Of a stretch of 64,000 bases of DNA, positions 54,915 through 64,000 are shown piece by piece. Each line of letters opens with the position of its first letter. The first letter of the stretch is position 1. The stretch covers positions 310,001 through 374,000 of the forward strand of contig JAODTK010005923.1 in NCBI GenBank assembly GCA_026419785.1, read 5' to 3'. Made by a program: the position numbers and the translations under genes. This DNA is from Sclerodactyla briareus (Eukaryota > Echinodermata > Holothuroidea > Dendrochirotida > Sclerodactylidae). The notes beneath the pieces were generated by a model. The model saw only the letters and a program-made list of their open reading frames with translations, was not told the origin of the DNA and made no database searches.

Positions 54915-57649
54915 GCTCGAGATAAGAATCAAAAGGGGGGCACGGCCAATGGGCATTGTTCCAGTGGATAATAAGGGGCATCACGGCCATTGGTCAGGGC
55001 ACCCAGCCAAAAATGAATTAAAAAGGGCACTACAGCCATTTTGGTATATTGGAGAACATTATGAAGAAAACAGTCATATAAAGAGTATTTCATTTCATCC
55101 TGTTTTTATTAAGAACAAAGAAAAATTATTTGAGGAATTCCCCTCATCAGCCCTGAGGATATCGCCAATTCAATTCAAATTGCCGTAAATACTCCTCCAA
55201 AATTTGAGGCAAACAAACAACGTGTATTTTTCCTATCACTCACATGGAATTTCTGAAAATATCATCAACGTTCAGCGCGTTTGACGCGTTGATGTTTCGG
55301 GCATGTAGCGCGAGGGTCCTTGAATAGTTTAAACAGTGATGCAATTACAGTGCTCTGATTAGTAGTTGGCAGTCATTTTTCTAGCGTCACAGTTGGTACC
55401 AACAACCTATACCGTTCCGCCGAAAAAAAGGCGTTTTCATACAGACCATGCAAGCACGTGGTAATTGCATTGTGTATATAAGAGTGTGGTCGAGGGCTGT
55501 GCGGAAACAGAGTACATTATTATTCCACTGCTCTGTGAACAACTGTAAAATGAAGACGGACTATTTTTATATAGCTGCAAAAGAACAAGGGGGAGGTATA
55601 CAAGGAAAGCTTGAAGTTGAATTGACCTGTGTGATACACAGCTGTGTGTTTTGTACATTTATAACAAGTAACAATCTATCCTGATGTTTTTCTAGACTAC
55701 GTAATACCGTTACCAGCACCGATAACCGTTCCGCAAATCATCAGTACCACGCAACCCTAGTATTGTACGGTACGCAATGATCGCGATGACGCCAATTGTT
55801 CGTGTCAGCGCTCCGCCTACAGTGCATTGTATATAATTTGTATATAATCGTTGTTTCGGCAGAGCGTCTAGCTGTTTCAAAGCTCACTTTGGACTTGTTA
55901 GTCAGATTCTTTAAAAATTTTTTGGGGAACTTTTTCAAGACATACTTTCTGTACGAACATTTATTTTTGGCAGGGGCATGGGCGGCCTTAGACCCAGGCC
56001 TACCCATGATTTTGAGGGGTCAATGGCTGCGGCAAATCATGTAAGGCACCGACGGCCATTGCCGTCAGTTATTTTGAGCCCCGGGAGAATACCCTACACA
56101 ATTGTACGGCGCAGAATGAACAGGCTTGGGCGGGACACTACACGTTTCGGAAACCTCACCATGTAGCTAAAATTACCACCAGACGCACACTGGTTTTTCC
56201 TGTCTCTATGATAAGCAGTGAAGACTAGGCCTCTATGGAAAATATATTGAGCCCAACAACCGAATGCTTGCTTGATCTGAGTGGAGAACAAGTTTTTATG
56301 TGAAGTAGCCTAGGCCTAGATTAACGAAGACAAAATATCAGGATTTGTTTGGCGACACCCACAAATAGTGACACGTTGTGAATTCCTGGCTTGGCCGCCT
56401 GTGACCTAGCTAACACAAACAAGTGCCCATATGAATTAGTTTCTCCCGTTGCCTACTGTACTTAAACTTGTGAAGTTGTTGTAATCCCAAACTTGCTTCT
56501 CACCTCTGCTTCGTTCCTACTTTCCAACACCTCAACCTTACCCAAGGCCAAGCAGAGAATATAACCCCAGGACTTGAGTTACTGTATGCTGGCCCGGTCC
56601 TAACCTAGTCCTTAACATTCTCATACATCCAGGTAAACATGGTCTAATGGCACGACCTCAGTCGGTCACCTAACCGTCACGTGATTCTCTTCCTTTATAA
56701 TGCCATTAGGCCTATGTATGGCAGTGACCGACCATCTTGACGCGACTTATGATACCACTCACTAAGCCCTAGGCCTATACTTTTCCTCGTACGAACGGAT
56801 CAAGTGGCACCTGGTGGTGGAAGTTACCCAGTACTGTAGCAATTGCTACTTACGTTAAGCTACTGTAGGCCTAGGTTAGTTGAATATTTATTCTCACTTC
56901 ATCTGAAATAGTCCCGATCAGGTAATAATGGACATCTTCAAACAGTTTTAGACTGGTTTGACTCTAATTTAGAATCATGGCCCGGAAGTGACGTACTGAT
57001 ACGGCCGCCCATCATCCCCGGTCACCTACCTGTCACGTGACTTCTCAGCGTTTTCAATCATATGTATGGGGGCAAAAAAATTTGAAAAAAAACCGCGCAG
57101 ATACTGACCGACTTAGGAAAATACCCTCACTATACCACATAGGCTACAGTGTTTTACATGTTGGACGTTTCTAGTACTAGGCCTAGGCCCTAGTTAGGGT
57201 CAGTTGAACACCTCTTACTTCCGTGCCTGATTCTAATTTGAACCGACGGTTTCTCACAATTATCAGCATCACCACTTCAGCTTCCATCTCGATTGTGTAA
57301 TTATATTTTACAAATTTAATTTTCAATTAAATATTGGCATATTTCCTATTGGAACATTCCTGTACCTCTCCAGGAAGTCCTGGCCTACAAGATAACCTTG
57401 CACCCAAATTACTGAGGAATAGTTTATTATGGCCCTGTACATATCTCAGCTACCAAAGTAAAATCATTGGACCTATGATAGTCGGCAACTTTTCATGAGT
57501 CATGAGCTTCACCGGCACCACCCTCTCGAAAGTGTGAGGGTGGGGGGATATGGCCACATTAAAAAAAATTACTGGGTGAAAATGTAAAAGTCAATGGTGA
57601 GCATAGTAAAAAAGTTGGGGGGGGCCATGTCCCCCCCCCCGTCTCCCAC
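54915..57649. other. No firm gene; TATA-like site and paired E-boxes
   Basis: TATATAAG at 55,475-55,482 lies downstream of CACGTG (55,455-55,460) and about 70 bp before an ATG with a 44-codon frame (55,550-55,684). Two related segments near 56,660-56,720 and 57,020-57,065 share GGTCACCTA(A/C)C(C/T)GTCACGTGA, each with a CACGTG core (56,678-56,683; 57,034-57,039). They could mark a promoter, possibly of the minus-strand gene, but no first exon was seen. Confidence 0.35.
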
Positions 57650-57977
57650 CTGTCAACGCCCATGCATGAGGTATGACACCCCGTACTCTAGTTAAAGTTC
57701 TCGTTATGTCATGTATATTGGCGATCAGTAAGCCGCTGCATTCATAACATTGCCCGGTATATAGCAAACAAATACAGCGGTTGTAAGTTTGCCCTAAATT
57801 TGTAAAATGTACAGGCAAATTTGTATAAGACTCAAGGACTCGGACTCGGACTCGGACACTGTGACTCGGATTCGGACTCGGACTCGGAAGCCGAGACTCG
57901 GACTCGGACTCGGACTCGACACTGTGACTCGGACTCGGACTCGGACTCGGATTGGAGGGACTTCGACTCCAGCCTTT
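57650..57977 (+). mobile_element. hAT-like element, right-end fragment with expanded GACTCG array
   Basis: Aligns with 32,540-32,763: ACATTGCCCGGTATATAGCA, AATACAGCGGTTGT and TTTGTAAAATGTACAGGC. It ends GACTTCGACTCCAGC. Between 57,834 and 57,955 the GGACTC hexamer is reiterated nearly perfectly. The frame reading D-S-D-S and R-T-R-T is an artefact of the array. Confidence 0.8.
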
Positions 57978-58604
57978 TTTTACTCTAGTTTGAAGTCATG
58001 TTTTAGGCCCAAATTCCGGAATTTGGCCGCAAAAAAGGCCAGTTGGCAACCCTGATACGGTACAACTTATAACCTATTTGGAGTGCCATGGTTTAGATAT
58101 AATTTTCAAGAAGTGAAAGCATATTAAGAATGTTTCATTCTTACTGTCACGCTTTGAACTAGCGGGTCCATCTCATTTTCCCTCTAGGTCAAAATGGAAA
58201 ATTTGGCCCTGATATATATCATGTTCAGCACAGGAAAAAGGGAAAGGGAAGCGATGGGTGCACTTCAAAAAGATTTGCTATAACATTGTCATTCCAGCAC
58301 CCTATAGTTGAATTGTTCATCTGTTGCTGAGAGGATATGAAGATAAGCCTACCCAGCAAGCACAGCAGTACGTGAATAAACAAACGGGTTTCGGGAGTCA
58401 AATTAAGACCTCGAATTTTGCGGCAAAGTTTTCAGTTCGTAGAGCCAAACCATAGTTTTCATATACGAATTGATGAGTACGAGATATTTGACGAGGGGGC
58501 GGGCCCTGGAGGTCGGTACCCAAGGGAAATGCGCCCTGATTTATAGTTTCACCCGACCCCCTTTAAATTGGCAAAAGTAATGCAATTTGTGAGTACAGGC
58601 TCTA

Positions 58605-59636
58605 GGGGGACCGTGGTTCCCAAACTCCCCCCCCATTTCCCCCTTTTCCACCCGCTGAGAGATGTTCCAGTGGGTGGGCGCCAGGATTTCCCCGACGGGG
58701 GGGGGGGGGATCCGAGTTCCCCGACCGGGGGGGCTCAAGTTGAAGTTCTCCGACAAGGCTCACCCTACCCCTAGGTCAAAACCTGCCATTTTGATTGTTT
58801 TCATTTTTTTTTACCATTTCTTGAGGAAAAAAAAACGAAAAATGAACTACACATTGTGGAGGGCAAATGTTTACTTTCAATAGCTTCCCACTCAATTAGG
58901 CACCCTTATTAGTAGAATAGGGTCGAGCATTCCCGTTAACTGCACAGATAACCTGGCCTGGGCATGCGTCGTGAAAGCACACACTCTACACAGAGGCAAA
59001 ACAGTGAGTAGAATAGACGGCAGAAGAAGGCATCCTCTACAAAAGAATGTAACCTTAATCTCTGCAGGGACAGGTCAGAGAATCCCAAGGCTTGTGTATC
59101 CCTATCATATATATTCCAACATTGTATAGGCTGTAGGAAGATGAGTACGCTGATCTTAACTCGAGTGAAAAAAACTGGCAATACTAGAGAAAGATATGGA
59201 GGCCGAGCGAAGCGCGCCGAAAGTTCAGCTTCGACTATAGTCATTTTCACATAAAGAAGTGGAAAATATATACTGTCGGGGGCAAAGAACCCTCGTCGGG
59301 GTGTGTACATTTCAGCGTACCCAATCGGCTCCCGACGAGATGGAAAAATTCCCCGACGGGGGGAGGGGGGGGGGACGGATTCCCCGACGGGGGGGGGGGC
59401 ATGGCCGCTGGCGCCACTCCTGAGCCGTTCCCCTTATGAAAACAACAGTATAATTGAAGGTTGACAGGTGGGAGGGATGCGGGAAGGTTTTAAACTTGAT
59501 ATGTAATTGTGTTTGGAAAACACGAGGAATTCCACTCGAAAAATCCAGAAAAAGTGATTACCTTTGTTAACATTTTTTCTCATCTAAAATATTGAATTTC
59601 GCCCCTGGGAAATTCCCCCTGGTTGGAAAACCACTG
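58605..59636. mobile_element. Possible second type of hAT-like TIR element
   Basis: The left end has CCGTGGTTCCCAAACTCCCC; the right end inverted reads CAGTGGTTTTCCAACCAGGG. CAGTGGTT(C/T)(C/T)CAA ends are common in hAT-type MITEs. Both arms carry TTCCCCGACGGGGGG motifs (near 58,690 and 59,350-59,395). Flanking GCTCTAGG and GCTCTGGA match at six of eight bases, so the target duplication is only suggestive. Confidence 0.4.
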
Positions 59637-59639
59637 CTC

Positions 59640-61589
59640 TGGACACACATCTTTGATGAACAACAGCCGTAAAACGTGAGTGGAAGGGTCGATTCTGCCT
59701 CCCCCCTTCCTCTGCGTACGCCCTTCAAAAACCCATGGGAGGGGATCACGGGGGGGGGCGTGGAACATGTCCCCCAAGATTTTTAGTGGGGGACATAACA
59801 TAACATGCCCCATATTTGCGGTAAGATGGAAATTTACAGTACAGCCTAACAAATGGGCCTATAAACACACATTTAGACTTTCTAATAAGATTACGTCAAT
59901 TCCCTGTTGCGGAGATAAAATGCGGAAAACTTTGCGCTGCGCGCGCTGTAATATAGCCTATCGTTTCTTTCCGTTACATGTATAATGAATGGGCACATGC
60001 ACAATAACTTGGTCAGATTCTGGAATATTGTTTTTTTTATTTTTCATTACGTGCATCTACAAGTGCGGTGGACATATGGAAGCGCCACAAGGATAATCTG
60101 GTTTGGGACACAAATCATGCCCCCCTCCCCACCATCAAACGGTGAATCCCAAACTTCATTCATCTAAACACTGCACATAAAATGGCTAGAGTTTAGTTAC
60201 CTCTAACCCTTATCGTTTATAAACAGACTGGCTTGCCGCCTAACGTGCTTCTCCTGGATAAAAGATGGAAGGGATGAAAACGAAAAAAGACAGGGCAAGG
60301 GATCGTGCAAATTAGGGTTTACGTAATTGCGTATGACACATATAGGCGCAGTAGCTAGGGGCAAAACAAGTAGAAGACATGAACATGTTGACAATTTTTT
60401 GAACGGGAACAATTAGGAAAAAGGACAAATTTTCTGCTGATGGCTCATTTTTTTTAAATCAAAGGCCGAGAAATGATTTTCCACGACAGTGATGTTCAGC
60501 AAAATTTTAGAGATGCGACAAACTTAATTGGACGGGTCCTCTATGGGCAGCGGAATATAAATTTCGGAAAATAATTGTCAATTTTAGAGAGGGTGCTGTA
60601 GCTACTGCCGTTACGGCCAGGGAGTGTAATTCCTGCATTCTGAGGGGTCTGTATTAACGCGACATTTTTATGGTGGGCCGACGCTACGCGTCAAACGAGG
60701 GTAGCATGAATCATTGAGGAATAAACATCGAAAATCGTTCAAGAACGTTCTTGAAATGAACATTTCAGAAATTTATTGCATTTTTAGGAGTGTTGTTACT
60801 GCCCTCTGGCCCGGATGTACCGTTCCCTGAAAATGCGGAGGGTCGTGAAAACGAATCGATGGTCCCAAATCGTATGCCCCCCCACCCTAATATTTAGCAC
60901 AGATCGCCGCCCTGAATTTAGTACCCGTGTTCGTTACACAGCTGCAGCATAATGCAAACCACGGAGTCTTATTGACTCGGATCGGGTGTCGCCATACCGG
61001 ATCTGCGCGGACTGAGACAAATGCCACATTATTACACGAAGCGACTTGCGCAATATGCAAACCACTACAAAACAAAACAACGCGGAGCTATGGTAAGCGC
61101 TGTTCACACTGAGTGACGATACGATACGATACGATAAATATCGGATGGAGTGTCAGAATACCGCGATGAAATGTTGTCGATATTTCATTTTTTTTTTTTG
61201 TCAGGACGTGTGGCGCCAACATTGCTACAGGGAATTGGTGGGAGTGAGTTGAGGAAGTACCAAGTTTTCCCCCTTTGCGAGATAGCTTGGTCGGCAGAGA
61301 TTCTTGAAATCAACAATTGTAATTTCAAAGCAATTCGAAGCCTCTGTCTTGCTCAGTACTGGTAGGAGTCGTAAAATAGAGCATAGGACATATAGGACTG
61401 GGAGCCCAATCGAGCCTGAGACACGCTGGGTTACGCTGACTCAAAACAAACATGTAAAAATAATACATAGGCCTCCACTGTGTACCCCTATACTTTCACT
61501 ACTACGAGAGATTCATAACTAAAGTTTTTAGATCGACCTTATATCCACAACCCCACCAACCCCCGAGCATTATTTCATAGTTGCCTCCT
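59640..61589. other. No gene recognised; (GATAC)n at 61,113-61,135
   Basis: Short open frames only. A GATAC pentamer is repeated about four times near 61,113-61,135 and a T tract lies at 61,190-61,199. Confidence 0.4.
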
Positions 61590-61860
61590 CTTCCTTTCCC
61601 GCCCCCATTCCTACAGGGAGGGTAGCTGGAGATGAAGGTCCAATCAATACGTCAGGCCGTGGATCGGACCGCTATTGGAGCCCCTAAACATCCCACGCAA
61701 GAAATTCTACCTCCTAAATTGCCCTCTAAAACTGCCACAACCCCCCCCCACCCCCCCCCCACTCGGCCAATCACTACCAATCGAAATCTCCTGCCTATAG
61801 AATGGCACATGATACTGCCTGGACGCTGCGCAACATTATCCTTCCCCATGCCCGCACTGG
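61590..61860. repeat. Dispersed repeat, copy 2 (related to 52,757-52,985)
   Basis: Same block order as copy 1, with AATACGTCAGGCCGTGGATC, GCCCTCTAAAACTGCCACAA and CACATGATACTGCC. The long C runs (61,741-61,759) inflate open frames on both strands. Confidence 0.6.
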
Positions 61861-62399
61861 TCAGACTAATATGTATATGGGGAGAGTTCCATGGATTCTG
61901 ACTAAAAAGTAATGATCCCAAAAGGTCCAATATATGGCGGGCAAATTAGGGCCGCAGCATGCTAAATCAGAGGCTAATGTTGCCCCGGATACGTCAATAC
62001 CCCCAATCCACACATTCATCAAAACCCTGATTTTATACTGAAACCCACTTGTCACGTTGCGAACCTCCCCCAATGCCAGTTTAGCGCCCTACTCTTTGTT
62101 TCAGAATTGCGCAAGTGTTATCACTGCGTGCGCAATTATCGCCATCCGATAAATGTATTGTATGATATAAGTTAAATCATTTTCAACTTCGACGGTAGAA
62201 TTATCGTATCGTTCTATGTGTAGGGTATGAAAGGAGTTCGGGATCAGAGAGGATCCCCTTCTCCACAACAGTAAAAAAAATAAAGGCTGTAGCCAAATGG
62301 AATAAGTTCCGTATCGCAGGATTTTTGAGCGAAGACATGTGCAGGCCGGGTAAACCGCCGAGGTAATTCCGCAGAAAAGGCTTTTGTTGACCTCGTTTG

Positions 62400-62950
62400 A
62401 AGAAATCACATGGAGTTATGGTCCATTTCGACCTCTGGTGACTTGAAAGCCCTACCTGTTGTCCAAGACCAACTGTATAGTTCACGTCTCCAAATTTGTT
62501 CAAATCAGACGAAATTAGAACAATCTCGAATAAAAACGTGAATTTGACCATCAGGTGACCTTGAAATAAACGACAGTTTTGGGGACCAACTATGTCCGCT
62601 CACCAGTTCATTGTAAATCAGACTAACGTATTTTACGCCAAAAAAAAAAAAAAAAACACGACTAAAATTTGATCTCGGTGCCCTTGACACAAGGTCTGTT
62701 TTTAGGACAATTTTGGTCCCAACTCACCACGGCCAAATAGTTGTCTTTTAGTTCAAAACGCAAAATAGGGGGAAACAGCAGACATGCAGTGACGACCACT
62801 TTCGAACTCACCGAGATTTTGCTAGGCGGACATAATTGTGTCCTAAGTTTCAGATCGATCGGATGCGCATTAAAGAGTTATTGCGCAACACCTAAGTTTC
62901 GCGCGGCGGCGGAGACGTCGGCTACCCCCCAAAACCATAAGTCCCGACAC
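62400..62950 (-). repeat. Reverse-strand relative of the nested repeat at 53.4 kb
   Basis: The minus strand from 62,950 reads TTATGGTTTTGGGGGGTAGC, a GC-rich CTCCGCCGCCGCGCG block, GTTGCGCAATAACTCTTTAA, ATCCGATCGATCTGAAACTT and GTCCGCCTAGCAAAATCTC, matching the start of the 53,403 insertion. It then passes into the GGGGACCAACTATGTCC type of segment. Confidence 0.6.
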
Positions 62951-64000
62951 TTACAGGGTTGCAGAAATATAAATAGCATGAGAGAGGTGTGCTTCAATAT
63001 CAACATGCGGTATTAGTGGAACCTATAAACAAATGATGCGCATGCGTAGAGAAAATGATTATAATACAGCACGAGTATTCTTTCATGATTAGTTGCGTTG
63101 TCTAGAGGCTGGTGCTCATAAAAAATGGCCAACTAGGTCTTACGAAGAAGAAAATATTGTTGTAGCATTCAGGCGATATTGGCGCGCTCGTAATGAAAGA
63201 CTCTAAGAGGAGGTGTGTATATGGAATATGTACAGTAGATTCCTTGGGATAAAATGCCCGAGCCTATCGCCGTATGCTCCTTCGTATCGCCCAAACACGA
63301 GAGGAATGGGGGGGGGGGGGGGCTCAGAATTGATACCTATAGATTGGATGTTCTCTCTACCATGCACTTACCATAGCCCCCTATTGGTGGCCGCCGAGGA
63401 AAATATAATCCGCAGTGTGGGTACGCTGGTATATCCTGCTGATGTCCGGGAGTGGGAGGGTCGTTATTGCACTGGTTGCACAAGGTTGCACTTTTGCTAG
63501 AGGGTAGCAGCTCTACAAGTCTTATGTCTCTCAGTCCGTTCGTTAGTTAGTTTATTCGTTAGTTCGGTGCGACTCGTATCGTCTGACCGTTCGTCAAGGC
63601 GTAAATGCGATCAGGTTGAAACTCGGCAGGTGGTAAGCTCGCAACTGGTCAGGGCGAGTGCCATATTGGGGCGAACTGTGATTAGATGTTAATTGAATCA
63701 TTGTAACTCCAATTAGTCTTCCACAGTAATTCCATAGAGCTCTTGTTTACGACAACAGTCTAGACCATTCCATTGGTCACACATCTCCGCTACAGTTTCT
63801 AGGGTATTGGTGACCTAGAAATGGATTTCTACCTTTTATTCCACGATGAAATGCATTGTCCAAATTCCTTTTGAGTGAGGAGGGGGGATGAATTGTCAGT
63901 CAACCATCACGCTCCGTTTCTGTTGCTATGAAAACCGGTAACGCCAAGAGAAGAGGTGTTTCCACATTTGGGTGCGGTCTATAATGATTGGTTGTTCGGT
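62951..64000. other. No gene recognised; repeat-like end near 63,540-63,700
   Basis: A stretch with GTTCGTTAGTTAGTTTATTC, GTTGAAACTCGGCAGGTGG and GCAACTGGTCAGGGCGAGTG resembles the phrasing of the 53.4-kb repeat (GAACTTGGTGGGTAGGG), but the match is loose. No splice-bounded frame seen. Confidence 0.35.

Noticed and set aside
57807-58055. Frame encoding alternating D-S and R-T repeats
   Set aside because: It is the GACTCG hexamer array at the end of a transposable element.

Overview
The window reads as nuclear DNA of a marine invertebrate deuterostome, most like an echinoderm. This rests on many tRNA-derived SINEs, TIR elements, AT microsatellites, frequent 'ggcctagg' runs and the absence of any long uninterrupted ORF. 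The organism call is inference from texture. Sequence quality looks uneven: repeat copies differ largely by one-base indels, often in homopolymers, and every recognisable exon needs one or two one-base corrections.

The main coding content is a minus-strand, multi-exon gene resembling PAXIP1 (PTIP), a multi-BRCT DNA-damage and chromatin adaptor. Exon-like blocks appear in the expected order from high to low coordinates: end of BRCT1 (51.6 kb), BRCT1/2 junction (51.4 kb), BRCT2 (50.2 kb), start of BRCT3 (45.8 kb), BRCT3/4 (45.6 kb), BRCT4 (45.3 kb), the helical linker (44.5 kb), then a BRCT5-like exon present three times (40.8, 37.4 and 34.7 kb) as part of a duplicated segment that in two copies carries a 30-bp minisatellite. 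I did not find the first exon, the large central linker with confidence, or BRCT6.

Repeats by region. 1-3.8 kb: a reversed hAT-like fragment, an AT microsatellite and a ~40-bp minisatellite. 7-14.5 kb: two copies of an octamer-containing interspersed repeat and four copies of one tRNA-derived SINE. 16.5-20.0 kb: a ~1.77-kb unit duplicated head to tail. 20.5-30.8 kb: a ~64-bp satellite whose units follow a recurring order and carry a SINE at the same phase in several places, interrupted by a 1.13-kb hAT-like element with a clean 8-bp target duplication. 31.3-32.8 kb: a second such element. 33.0-33.3 kb: another SINE type. 36.2-36.6 kb: a possible TTAA-flanked MITE. 37.5-41.6 kb: minisatellites and a 475-bp tandem duplication. 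53.0-54.9 kb: a hAT-like copy split by a second repeat with ~117-bp internal repeats. 57.6-59.6 kb: the end of another hAT-like copy with an expanded hexamer array and a further TIR-like element. 59.6-64 kb: mostly unrecognised, with repeat fragments.

The hAT-like copies share inverted ends starting CA(G/T)TGCTGGAG and direct GACTCG hexamer arrays just inside both ends. I saw no transposase, rRNA, canonical tRNA gene, CRISPR array or bacterial gene structure.
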